Assembly (NCBI RefSeq): GCF_003967035.1
Contig: NZ_AP018560.1
Coordinates: 519,001 to 583,000, forward strand
DNA: 64,000 nucleotides
Direction: 5' to 3'
Origin: Aerosticca soli
Lineage (GTDB): Bacteria > Pseudomonadota > Gammaproteobacteria > Xanthomonadales > Rhodanobacteraceae
This document shows positions 26,609 through 35,258 of this stretch, one piece after another; the stretch's first letter is position 1; every line of letters starts with the position of its first letter. A program made the position numbers and the translations under genes. The notes below the pieces were generated by a model, which worked only from the letters and a program-made list of their open reading frames with translations, was not told the DNA's origin and searched no databases.

Positions 26609-27775
26609 TCATTTGGTGGCGGACGCGGGCGCCGCAGCAGCCACCATGGGCACCGCCGTGGCCTGCACAGGCATGCCCGGCAAGAACACCTTCTGCGCGC
26701 CGTTGACGATCACGCGGTCGCCCGCCGCCAGCCCCCCTCGCACGATGCGCAGCCAATGGGAACTGCCACCCAGTTTCACATCACGTCGCTGCGCCAGTCC
26801 ATCCTTGTCTACGATGTAGACGTAGTTACGGTCGTGGTCGGTCAGCACCGCCTTGTCGTCGATCAACACGGCCGAGAATTCGCCGCTGCCGACCAGTCGC
26901 ACGCGGGTATAGAGGCCCGGCGTGAAAACGCGATCCTTGTTGTCCAGCACCGCGCGCACGGCGATCGTGCCGCTGCCCCGGTCCACCTGGTTGTCGAGGA
27001 AGTCCACCGTGCCGGTGTGAGAGAAGTCCGCCTTGTCCGCCAGGGCGATCTGGACCGGCAGCTGGCCGCCTCGCTCGCTGGGGCGCTCTCCCTTGCGCGC
27101 CATGCGCGAGTAGCGCAGGAACGCCTTCTCATCGGCCTCAAAGTAGGTATAGACCCTGTCCTGGAACACGATGGTGGTTAGCACACTGGCTGCATCGCTG
27201 GCGGCCACCAGGTTGCCTGCGGTAAAGCGGGCACGGCTGGCGCGCCCGTTGATGGGCGAGCGCACTTGGGTCCTCTCCAGGTTCAACTGCGCCGTCTCCA
27301 CCGCAGCCTGCGCGGCCTGCACCTCAGCCTGCGCGGACTCGTCAGCGGCGCGGCGCTGCTCCCAGGCCTCGGTGGAGACAGCCTGCTGCTCGACCAGCAC
27401 CTTGGCACGTTGCGCCTCGCTTCTGCTGCGGCCGGCTTCGCTGCGCGCCCGGGTCAATTGCGCCTGGGCCCGGGCCAGTTCCGCGCGGTAGCTTCGGGCA
27501 TCGATCATGAAGAGCACATCGCCCTTCTTGACCTCGTCTCCTTCGCGATAGGCGACCCGCTCGACGTAGCCAGACACCCGTGGGCGCAGCTCGTATTCGT
27601 CCCATTACGTGATGGGCTTGATCTCGACCTGCGCGACGCTGACTTGCGGCGGCGGTGGATGGCCTCCGGCGCCAGCTCCGGCGTTCTCTTTACAACCTGC
27701 GAGCGCCATCGCGCTGAGGGAGATCAGTATCCAAAGCAGGCGCACGCCGCGAGGGTCGGAGCTGGAAGTCGTCAT
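26609..27775 (-). pseudogene. MexE-type RND periplasmic adaptor, disrupted
   Basis: The lipoprotein-like N-terminus (MTTSSSDPRG...LSAMALAGC at 27775) runs to QVEIKPIT and then hits a TAA at about 27605. Directly after it the same frame gives WDEYELRPRVSGYVERVAYREGDEVKKGD, so about ten residues of the usual TGRVEAVDTV segment are missing as well. The rest, lipoyl, hairpin (QAQLTRARSEAGRSRSEAQRAK) and beta-barrel domains to 26609, is well preserved. A stop codon plus a small in-frame deletion therefore inactivate the gene. Confidence 0.82.
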
Positions 27776-28068
27776 CTGAACAGGTTCCGTGGTCAGGTCG
27801 TAAAGCGAATGAAGCGAGCGCGATCGCGCTGCACGCTGTCCCCTGACGCTGCTTTCTTGGCAGCGCAAGACCATGAGCGACAGATGCGGCAGAGATCGAA
27901 TCCCGTTGGTTGTCGGCTTCTCGTCTCGTCGCAGAACGCGCGCGCAAACCGACCTCGGCGGCATTACAAAGCCTCAAAACTTGAGGTCAAGCGATATCGA
28001 CGTTCTGATTCGCGCCGTTGCGGATTGGTCCGCCGCGTCGCATTTTTGGACGGCTCTTGAGCCGCCGG
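27776..28068. other. Gap between the RND remnant and the relaxase
   Basis: About 290 bp without a supported gene. It would hold the former promoter of the MexE-type gene and the 3' flank of the relaxase. An AT-richer stretch at 27966-28010 (CAAAACTTGAGGTCAAG) is the only notable feature. No clear repeats or terminator were seen. Confidence 0.4.
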
Positions 28069-29916
28069 TTACGCGAGAAGTGACAAGTAAGGATTGTTCG
28101 GTGGTGGCTCTGCGAACAGGAGCCGAACATCGTGCAATAGATAGCCATACAGGCGGCGGGACTTCCTGGGGCCTGTGACATCGCACGTCCAGATGTTCAG
28201 GCCCCTGGGCTTTTTGCGATGCAGTTGCAGGCGCTCGAAGCGCTTTTGTACCCATTGCCAATCCTGCTGGTTCTCCTGCTTGGCGAGAGTCCCGACCTGG
28301 GGGTGTTCTTGTGCGTAGCGTTGGAATACCCCGGGGCTGACCAGGTAGGCCGTGTCGCCCACCGTATGCACGAGCGCCTTCGCGTCGTTGATGACCAGCC
28401 GGCGGGTAGCGATACCTTGTTTCAGCCACGCCATGAAGTGCTCGCCCGATGGCTGCGCCGACGAGGACGTGGGCACCGGCGCTGATGACGGCACGGGCAC
28501 CATCGAGGTTGGCGGTGGCGTTTGAGGGCCAGCGGCGGGTGCGTCGCCCGAGACGGCTTCCGCATCCTGTTGGGGAACAAGCAAATCGCCGATTCCTACC
28601 ATCGCCAGCAGGTCCTCCATGACATCGGGTGCGGCTTGTGCGGCAGGCAAGTGAACCGGAGTCGCGGCGTCGACGCCCTCCCATGGAAGGGACTCTTGAT
28701 CGTCGGTGGCTGGCTTTGCCGTCATTGCCGGCGAGGGCACCAAGGCATCGGCATTGTTGGGTGCCGGTGTCCCGTCGATTGCCACTGCCCCTGCGAAGGG
28801 CGCTGGCCGCTCTCCAGACTCCCAAATCAGCGCGGGAGCGAGACGCAGCAGGGTGAATGAGTGGGACCAGCCAGTCGTGCTGGTCACGGTCGCGCGCCAG
28901 ACCGCCTTGCCGTCCGGCGTCGGTTGCAACATGCCGTGATCCTGCAGCACGTTGAAGACGGCGGTGTTGCTCGCGGGGATGCCGTCGACGCCTAGTGACA
29001 GCAGGTGCGCACGCAGCTTGTCCGAGACCGTCTTGCTTACCAGCCACAAGGCATCCTCGGTGATCCAGCCATCGGAGGCTTCCGGCTGGTTCAGCTTCAA
29101 CTGTTCCTTGAGCAGGTAGCGCAGCCCGTCGAGCAACTTGCGCTGCAGCGCATGCTTGTGTGCAGCCATGGCGCGGGCCGGATCGCCGCCCAGTTCCTGG
29201 GCCACCGAAGCCCGGTCGGCCTGCACGACAAGTTCGCCCAGCACGCCGGCGCGCTCGTACTGGCCGGCCAGGACGTAGAGCAGCGGTCCCCACAGGTCGG
29301 GATAGCCACTGAGCCAGTCCAGGGCATCACGGTCGAGCAGTTGACGGTAGAGTAAACCTGTCGCGGCGCTGTGGAGCCGATATTCCCGATCGTCGCGGTA
29401 GCGGAAGCGGTATGGCTGGTGCAGCGGGCCGTGCCAGGGGTGCCACAGCGAGCCGTCGGACAGTTCGACGTGCAGATCGACGGCGATCTTGCCGATGTCG
29501 TGCAGCAGCGCGGCATAAGCGACTGCGGCAGTCCAGGCTTCAGACTGCGCCGCCTGGTCTTCGGGACTGCCGCCAATGGGCAGCAGATGGGACTGCCGCA
29601 GCTTGAGCGCATAGGCGACGATCTCCAACCCGTGATCCAGCATGCCGCCGGGGTAAGCGTGGTGATGGCTTTCCGATGCGGGGAATTGTTGGACCAACTC
29701 GGCGTAGTGCTCCAGCGGCGTGCGGTATAGGGTGGCGAACTGCCGCCGCGACAGCGACGTGCGCTGCCAGATGTGTTCCAGCAGCTTCTGCCGGCGCGGT
29801 GTTGCCAGCAGCGATGCGGCCGATTCGGGCCGCAGCAACCCTTTCGGGAGGTCGGTGGCGGGCGCTGGCGACGGGGCAGCGACCGGGGGCCGTTTTCGCT
29901 GGAACAGGGAGAGCAT
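28069..29916 (-). CDS. traI: MobH-family relaxase (TraI_2 type) of an ICE
   Basis: 615 residues. The N-terminal HD-like region has HHAYPGGMLDHGLEIVAYALKLRQ, then AYAALLHDIGKIAVDLHVE and the HPWHGPL motif, the His-rich metal site of MobH relaxases. The C-terminal domain (DUF1528 type) includes FMAWLKQGIATRRLVINDAKALVHTV and ends NIWTCDVTGPRKSRRLYGYLLHD...PPNNPYLSLLA. It nicks the transfer origin for conjugation of SXT/clc-type elements. The start at 29916 (MLSLFQRKRPP) is standard; upstream codons are filler. It appears full length. Confidence 0.92.
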   Translation of the reverse strand: MLSLFQRKRPPVAAPSPAPATDLPKGLLRPESAASLLATPRRQKLLEHIWQRTSLSRRQFATLYRTPLEHYAELVQQFPASESHHHAYPGGMLDHGLEIVAYALKLRQSHLLPIGGSPEDQAAQSEAWTAAVAYAALLHDIGKIAVDLHVELSDGSLWHPWHGPLHQPYRFRYRDDREYRLHSAATGLLYRQLLDRDALDWLSGYPDLWGPLLYVLAGQYERAGVLGELVVQADRASVAQELGGDPARAMAAHKHALQRKLLDGLRYLLKEQLKLNQPEASDGWITEDALWLVSKTVSDKLRAHLLSLGVDGIPASNTAVFNVLQDHGMLQPTPDGKAVWRATVTSTTGWSHSFTLLRLAPALIWESGERPAPFAGAVAIDGTPAPNNADALVPSPAMTAKPATDDQESLPWEGVDAATPVHLPAAQAAPDVMEDLLAMVGIGDLLVPQQDAEAVSGDAPAAGPQTPPPTSMVPVPSSAPVPTSSSAQPSGEHFMAWLKQGIATRRLVINDAKALVHTVGDTAYLVSPGVFQRYAQEHPQVGTLAKQENQQDWQWVQKRFERLQLHRKKPRGLNIWTCDVTGPRKSRRLYGYLLHDVRLLFAEPPPNNPYLSLLA

Positions 29917-30169
29917 GCGGGTGTCCTCTGGGGGGCCGGCCGGGAGGCCTTTTCGCCTTTTCGAGGTAGGGCCTTTCCCCTTGCACCCCATTCCCTTGCC
30001 GTTTCGGCCCTTTGGCCTTTAACCGTTTCGGTATAGCCGGGCCTGGGTTGCGTCTCCAGCGTCAATGTGGAACCCGCACGAATGGATTGGACGGAGACCT
30101 GGCGCTGGCCCCTGCCTATGCTGCGGGGACGCTACCCCCGGCAGGTAGGCTCTCGCTCAGGCGACTAAG

Positions 30170-30198
30170 TTGACAAATGCGACAAGGGCGACTAGAGT
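30170..30198 (+). promoter_or_regulatory. Promoter of the RES/Xre toxin-antitoxin pair
   Basis: TTGACA at 30170-30175 and TAGAGT at 30193-30198 are spaced 17 bp, an excellent sigma70 match. GCGACTA occurs at 30161-30167 and again overlapping the -10 (30189-30195), with a GCGACAA between, so repeated half-sites could bind the antitoxin for autorepression. The remaining gap back to 29917 shows no gene. Confidence 0.65.
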
Positions 30199-30231
30199 GA
30201 ATCCTGTCTCAAACCTGCTTGGGAGATGACC

Positions 30232-30858
30232 ATGCCCACCGCCATTGAATTCATTGCCGATCGTCTGCCGCGCGTCACCGTGGAGGACGTGCGCCGTTTC
30301 GCGGATACCGTTGAAATCCGGGATGCGCCGGCTTTCGCGGCCGAGTTGCAGGCGTTCATTCACGAGCGCGTGGAGGCGGTAAAACTGCCAGCCAACCTCG
30401 AAGGCGAAACGGTGGAGCAGGCCCTGGCGCGCAAGGCGGCCGCGCTGCGCACCGAAACGCGCTGGACCCCGACTGAAACCGACGTCCAGCGAGGCCGCGC
30501 CGTGTTGCTGGAATCCTTCAACCAGCCGCACAACCTGCCGATCCCCGAGTACGCCAAGCTGGCGGACAAGTCGCGCCAGCAGATCTACAAGGACATCCTC
30601 GCGCGCCGGCTGCTGGCGCTGAATGTGGGGCCGCGCGGCCAGAAGCTGCCCGACTGGCAGCTCGACCCGGTGAAGCAGCAGTTGACCCAAACCGTGCTTC
30701 AAGAGGTCGAGGGCATCGACCACTGGACGATCTACCGCGCACTATCCGAACCGCTCGAAGGCTTGGGCGGACGCTCGCCGGTGGATGCGGTGACGCATGG
30801 CACAATCGATGACGTGGCCGAAGCGGTGTTCAACGTGCTGGGCGTCCAGGTGCATTGA
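30232..30858 (+). CDS. Antitoxin of a RES/Xre-type system (Xre/MbcA/ParS toxin-binding)
   Basis: 208 residues. The C-terminal part ends LGGRSPVDAVTHGTIDDVAEAVFNVLG, the DUF2384/MbcA/ParS toxin-binding motif. The central IPEYAKLADKSRQQIYKDILARRLLAL looks like a DNA-binding helix-turn-helix. The N-terminus (TAIEFIADRLPRVTVEDVRRFADTV) is not recognised. The start at 30232 is preferred to 30226 because GGGAG lies 6 bp upstream of it. The gene is followed after 12 bp by the RES toxin gene, and the pair is probably autoregulated and stabilises the ICE. Confidence 0.82.
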   Translation: MPTAIEFIADRLPRVTVEDVRRFADTVEIRDAPAFAAELQAFIHERVEAVKLPANLEGETVEQALARKAAALRTETRWTPTETDVQRGRAVLLESFNQPHNLPIPEYAKLADKSRQQIYKDILARRLLALNVGPRGQKLPDWQLDPVKQQLTQTVLQEVEGIDHWTIYRALSEPLEGLGGRSPVDAVTHGTIDDVAEAVFNVLGVQVH

Positions 30859-30870
30859 GGCAAGACCGCC

Positions 30871-31503
30871 ATGAGCCGCGAACTGCCCTTGTTCTTGATC
30901 GATGCGGGTGAACTGCTCCAGCATGTGAGCCGCGTCGTCTATCGGGGCAGCCCGCTGTACTATGGCCGCAGCGGCACCAATCGCTACGACGACCCGGCGC
31001 GGACCTACGGCGTGCTCTACCTGGGCCGCGACCTGTCCACGGCGCTGATGGAGTCGGTGTTTCACAAGCACCAGTGGCTGGCGGACGAGAAGCGCTCGAT
31101 TGCGCTGAAGGAAGTCGAGAGCCGGCTCGTGCGGGCCGTGGGGGTCCTGGACGACGTGCGCTTGGCCGATCTCACGGCCGAGGGTGTCATGGCGGGTTAC
31201 TTCGGCCTGAACCTGGAACAGTTGGCCAGCCGCGACTACACGCACACGCAGCAGGTGTCCGCCCAGGTGCATGCGATGCTCGGCGATGATGGCCAGCCGC
31301 TGTTCGACGGGGTGCTCTATCCGTCGCGCAACAACTATCCCGCCAAGAGCATCGCCCTGTTCGAGCGTGCGGCAGCAAGAGTCGGCGTTGTCGATGACAT
31401 CGACCTGGTGGACCATGTGGACTGGCCGCGCTTCGTTGCCACGTATCGCGTCGGCGTGGAGCCTGATCCCGGGCCGGTGGAACCGGATGACGAAGCGTCC
31501 TGA
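30871..31503 (+). CDS. RES-domain toxin
   Basis: 210 residues with the RES domain: VYRGSPLYYGRSGTNRYDDP, GVLYLGRDLSTALMESVFHKH and FDGVLYPSRNNY, giving the Arg, Glu and Ser after which the domain is named. RES toxins degrade or modify NAD+ and arrest growth. The gene follows its antitoxin by 12 bp and appears intact, so it probably acts as an addiction module within the element. Confidence 0.88.
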   Translation: MSRELPLFLIDAGELLQHVSRVVYRGSPLYYGRSGTNRYDDPARTYGVLYLGRDLSTALMESVFHKHQWLADEKRSIALKEVESRLVRAVGVLDDVRLADLTAEGVMAGYFGLNLEQLASRDYTHTQQVSAQVHAMLGDDGQPLFDGVLYPSRNNYPAKSIALFERAAARVGVVDDIDLVDHVDWPRFVATYRVGVEPDPGPVEPDDEAS

Positions 31504-31587
31504 AGCGGCAAGAGAGCACATTGAAGCCCCAAACAGAATGAAATGGACCAAACTGGAATAGGCATCCCTCTGTAGCAGGAGACGACC

Positions 31588-31953
31588 ATGAACACCACGA
31601 CCCGCATCAGCACCGCAGAACGCCTCGGCCGCACCTTTGGCCGCGGATGGCGCGCCTACGCGCGCGGCGAACGTCGGGCGTCGAACTGGTTGGTGTCCAA
31701 GGGGGTGCCGGCGGCCGTTGCCACCGCGCTCGTGTGGGTGGTCAAGCTGTCTGTGGTGGGATTGCTGCTCTACGTTGCTTTTTGGTTCGCACTCGTGTTG
31801 TTGGGCGTCGTGGCGGCGGCGTGGGCTGCTGCTGCCAATACCTCTGACGAGGACGAGTGGCCTTTCACCGATCTCACAGAACTGCGCAAGACACCGGGCT
31901 ACGATCCCAATCTGTACAACGATACGTCGCACGAGTTGTACACCGACGACTGA
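31588..31953 (+). CDS. DUF3742-type ICE protein
   Basis: 121 residues beginning MNTTTRISTAERLGRTFGRGWRAYARGERR, a basic cytoplasmic head, then a TM segment (LSVVGLLLYVAFWFALVLLGVV) and an acidic C-terminus (KTPGYDPNLYNDTSHELYTDD). This layout and the motif LRKTPGYDPNLYND are typical of the DUF3742 family of clc/pKLC102-like elements. It sits convergently next to the TraG-N gene as in other elements. The role in transfer is unknown. Confidence 0.85.
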   Translation: MNTTTRISTAERLGRTFGRGWRAYARGERRASNWLVSKGVPAAVATALVWVVKLSVVGLLLYVAFWFALVLLGVVAAAWAAAANTSDEDEWPFTDLTELRKTPGYDPNLYNDTSHELYTDD

Positions 31954-31964
31954 CGGACTCCGGG

Positions 31965-33485
31965 CTACTTCAGCTTGCCTCCCGTGAGTGCCCCAGCCCC
32001 CTTGCCCCCGGCTTGGCCGGCGCTCTTGCTGCCGTCCGACAACCCCTGAATGGCATGTCCCGCCCGAATTCCAACCCAGGTCAGGCTTGCCAGCCAGAAT
32101 CCTGGCAGCACCAGGAACATCGTGCCCGCGACGAACATCAAGAGCATGTCGCCGAACGCATTGTTCAGCCCCACCAGCGGGTCGAAGTTCGTGTGTGGCC
32201 GGTTCCAGCCAAAGCCCCAGCCATAGAGCGCATCGAGGATAGTGCTGTCGATCCAGCGAGCGAGCTGGAACCAGAAATCCACGAAGAACAGCGCGAATTG
32301 CACGACGCTGACCGTGACGACCGTCTTCAGGTCATAGGTGCCCACGACCAGCACGAGCGGGATGCAGATGACCAGCGCCATCTTGAGCAAGGCGAGGACC
32401 ATGGGTAGAGACTGTCTCACGACGTCCATGGCGGGAAACGCGGCAATCGCGCCGACGGCCATCCCAACGTCTCCCGTGGCCCGTGTCACGATGTTCGGCA
32501 AGGTCTTGTCGATCTGGCCTCCGTAGTCCGTATAGACGCTGCCCTGGTTCAACTTCTGCTGCCGCGGTGACGCGATGGCTCGGATCACCGAGTCGTCCAC
32601 CTCGGCCCGGCTCAGGAACCCGGCCCAGCCCGCCAGGCGACTCAACAGGCTCGGGTCCACCTGACCCAGCAGGCGTGCCCGCAGGCCGTTACTTCCATCG
32701 CTCCACCACTGGCGGCAGGTCGGGTAGCCGCCACCGCTGGCCACCTGCGCAAGCCCTGCGTCGCGGGTGCTGTCATAGGGCCAGTCCTCGCGTGGGGTGC
32801 TGGAACGGTATGTGTCGTAGTAGCCGTTCGTGTCGGTGAAGAACCGCGATCCGATCCAGGTCACGTCGTGCATCTGCTGCTCATCGAGCTGAGGGCGCTG
32901 CATGAACAATTTGGCCCGTGCAGGCCCATAGCAATCCCGCGAGAAATCCGCTACTTCCTGAGCCAGCACCGGGTCATCGATGCGCGTAGCGTCGATCTCC
33001 ATGCGCATCTGCCGCAGGTCCGTGCCGCACGGGATCGCTGCCACCGAAGCGCCCGTGACGGCGCGCGAGAGCGCGTGCATGAACGCCCACCACACCGGCA
33101 CCTTCGCCGACTGGTTGTTGATGGTGCTGAAGGACTGCGACCAGCCGGTATCCCCGGGCTGCGCCACGCTGACCTGGCACTGGGCCGAGCGCGAGCTGTC
33201 GTACTGGATGGTGTTCAGGTCCACGTCGATGAACGGAATGCCGGCGAACATCACCACCACGATGGCGACGAAGACCCGGTTCTCGATGCGGGCGGCGCTC
33301 AGCACGCCTTTGTTGCCCTCGTCGGCGCCTTCCGCACGGGCCTTCAACCACTCCTGCACGATGATGGCGACGAAAGGCAGCGCGAATACCCCGCTGGATA
33401 CGAGGACCGCCCAGATGCCGTTGTTGACGATCCAGGACACGAGGGTTAGGTAGTACTCCAGGTAGTCGGTCGTGAAAAGCGTCAT
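31965..33485 (-). CDS. traG: Conjugal transfer protein with TraG N-terminal domain
   Basis: 506 residues with several TM helices at both ends (LVSWIVNNGIWAVLVSSGVFALPFVAIIV near the start; MVLALLKMALVICIPLVLVVGTYDLKTVVTVSVVQFALFFVDFWFQLA and MLLMFVAGTMFLVLPGFWLASLTWVGI near the end) and a large periplasmic loop with Cys residues. It belongs to the TraG-N mating-pair-stabilisation group found in clc-type ICEs and is predicted to sit in the inner membrane as part of the type IV secretion apparatus. It appears full length. Confidence 0.88.
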   Translation of the reverse strand: MTLFTTDYLEYYLTLVSWIVNNGIWAVLVSSGVFALPFVAIIVQEWLKARAEGADEGNKGVLSAARIENRVFVAIVVVMFAGIPFIDVDLNTIQYDSSRSAQCQVSVAQPGDTGWSQSFSTINNQSAKVPVWWAFMHALSRAVTGASVAAIPCGTDLRQMRMEIDATRIDDPVLAQEVADFSRDCYGPARAKLFMQRPQLDEQQMHDVTWIGSRFFTDTNGYYDTYRSSTPREDWPYDSTRDAGLAQVASGGGYPTCRQWWSDGSNGLRARLLGQVDPSLLSRLAGWAGFLSRAEVDDSVIRAIASPRQQKLNQGSVYTDYGGQIDKTLPNIVTRATGDVGMAVGAIAAFPAMDVVRQSLPMVLALLKMALVICIPLVLVVGTYDLKTVVTVSVVQFALFFVDFWFQLARWIDSTILDALYGWGFGWNRPHTNFDPLVGLNNAFGDMLLMFVAGTMFLVLPGFWLASLTWVGIRAGHAIQGLSDGSKSAGQAGGKGAGALTGGKLK

Positions 33486-33498
33486 GGCCTCGATCCCC

Positions 33499-33858
33499 TC
33501 AAGCGGCCTGCATCAACAGGCTGGCTTCCAGCGCCACGATGGCAACAATGCCGGCGACCTCAGCGCGAATCAGCCGGCGTCGGGCCAGCGTGCTGTCCTC
33601 GCGCGCCAGCAGCCGCCGCCGCATCCAGACCCAGCCGCAGGCCGTCGCCCCGTACAGGAACAACCGCCACACGAAGAAGTAGCCCGATGCGGCCGCGAGC
33701 CACCGCTCCCAGCCGGCCACGCTGCCAACGAGATAGATGCCGGCGATGTTGGCGCCCACCGCAGCGGCGACGATCACGGCCGCCCACAGCAGTGCTTTCG
33801 CCGCACGCCGGCTGATGAGCCAGCGCAAGGGGCGCCAGGCCATGCGCTCCGCGCTCAT
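33499..33858 (-). CDS. Small ICE membrane protein
   Basis: 119 residues, basic N-terminus, with three hydrophobic segments (AAKALLWAAVIVAAAVGANIAGIYLV; WLAAASGYFFVWRLFLYGATACGWVWM; AEVAGIVAIVALEASLLMQA). It lies between the TIGR03755-type gene, which it overlaps by 4 bp, and traG, as a conserved hypothetical protein does in related elements. No function is assigned. Confidence 0.7.
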   Translation of the reverse strand: MSAERMAWRPLRWLISRRAAKALLWAAVIVAAAVGANIAGIYLVGSVAGWERWLAAASGYFFVWRLFLYGATACGWVWMRRRLLAREDSTLARRRLIRAEVAGIVAIVALEASLLMQAA

Positions 33859-35249
33859 GGCCGGCCTCCCGGATTGCCCTTCTGCAACTGGTCGAGGCGG
33901 TCGGGCACCGGATCGCCCTCATAGATGCCGCGCGAGCCTGCCGCGCGCGTGCCATGGCGCTGGATGATGGCCATCGGCGAGTTGTTCGCCAGCTCGCGCC
34001 GCAGTTCAAGTTCGGTCTTGAGGTTGCGGATCTCCCGGTCGAGCGTGTCGCTCTCGTGGTTCACGGCCTCGACTGCCAACTCGTTGGCTGCCACGTTGGG
34101 CTCTTTCTTGCCGGTGAGCAGCGTGCGCTGGAGCAGCAGTGCCTTCTCCAGCACCGACGAAAGCGCCACCTCGGACGCGAGGCGCCGCGCCAGCAGGTCC
34201 TGGTCCGGCTCGTCGCGCAGCGCCTCGATGACGCCGCGCGTGATCGGCAGCGACGTGCTGCCGGCCTCGCGCAAGTTCTCGAAGGTGGTGTTGCGCACGC
34301 CGGAAACCAGTTCCTGCAAGACTTCCAGCTTGGCTTCGTACTCCTCCTGGATCAGCGGCGTCAGCCCGACGCCGGGCACCGTCTCGGTCTTGGTGCAGGA
34401 ATCGCACGTGCGCTGCACCTGTTCCCCGAGGACCCGGGTGGCCCATTCGGTCGCCTGCTGCGGCGACGTCCAGGTCTGGCAGGACAGGCTCGCGCAACTG
34501 GTGGACGCGATGGAGGATGTGTCCGTCACGCCGCGCCCGTTGACCAGGTTGTAGCCCGCGCGGGTGACGTCGCCGACCACGCGGATGGCGGACTGGCCTG
34601 CGCCACCGGCATTGCTGCCGCCCACCCAGGGAAGGCCGTCGTTGCCGCGGCGCGTCTCGGCCTGCTCGACGGCCGACACGGCATCGTTGCTGCCAACCGC
34701 GTCACGCAAGGCCATGCCTTCGGCCATCTGGCTCCAGCCAAGCTGGCCACCCGCAGTCTCGGCCATCTTCTCCGCCATGGCGCGGCACGTCAGCTTGGAG
34801 CGGTCGAAGTCCAGCCGCGCCTGCAGCACGCCGTTGGTCAGCAGGTTGTACAGGCCCGGATCGGCGCGCTGAATGATCAGCGCCGGCAGCGATGCAACCG
34901 CGCTGGTCGCGCTCTGGATCACGTTGCTCATGATCTGCTGAAAGCCGTTCGTGATGCCGTTGAGCTGATTGCGCAGCGTGGTCTGGATGCTCATGTCGCC
35001 GCAGATCAGGTTGCTGTTCCACCCCACGCCGACCCCGATGGAGCGCATGCCGGCCGCGCGGCCCATGGACACCGCACTGCCACCGCCGATCGAGTACATG
35101 ACGTCATCGCCGAGGACGGGGCCGCTGTTCTGGTATCCGACCTGCGCCCACGCCAGGCCGCAGACCAGAGCGAGCGGGCCGGCCAGCGCCTTCGGGCGCA
35201 GCAGGCGGCACGCCTTGGCGGAAAGGTTCATCGATTCAGGACGCTTCAT
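33855..35249 (-). CDS. Integrating conjugative element protein, TIGR03755 type
   Basis: 464 residues. A signal peptide (KALAGPLALVCGLAWA) is followed by VGYQNSGPVLGDDVMYSIGGGSAVSMGRAAGMRSIGVGVGWNSNLICGDMSI, the recognisable start of the family. Cys residues in SCASLSCQTW and RTCDSCTKTE suggest periplasmic disulfides. The C-terminus is charged and helical. It is one of three consecutive genes of this ICE transfer set and is likely needed for the conjugation pore. The start could also be MNLSAKACR a few codons in. Confidence 0.85.
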   Translation of the reverse strand: MKRPESMNLSAKACRLLRPKALAGPLALVCGLAWAQVGYQNSGPVLGDDVMYSIGGGSAVSMGRAAGMRSIGVGVGWNSNLICGDMSIQTTLRNQLNGITNGFQQIMSNVIQSATSAVASLPALIIQRADPGLYNLLTNGVLQARLDFDRSKLTCRAMAEKMAETAGGQLGWSQMAEGMALRDAVGSNDAVSAVEQAETRRGNDGLPWVGGSNAGGAGQSAIRVVGDVTRAGYNLVNGRGVTDTSSIASTSCASLSCQTWTSPQQATEWATRVLGEQVQRTCDSCTKTETVPGVGLTPLIQEEYEAKLEVLQELVSGVRNTTFENLREAGSTSLPITRGVIEALRDEPDQDLLARRLASEVALSSVLEKALLLQRTLLTGKKEPNVAANELAVEAVNHESDTLDREIRNLKTELELRRELANNSPMAIIQRHGTRAAGSRGIYEGDPVPDRLDQLQKGNPGGRP

Positions 35250-35258
35250 CGTGGCACC

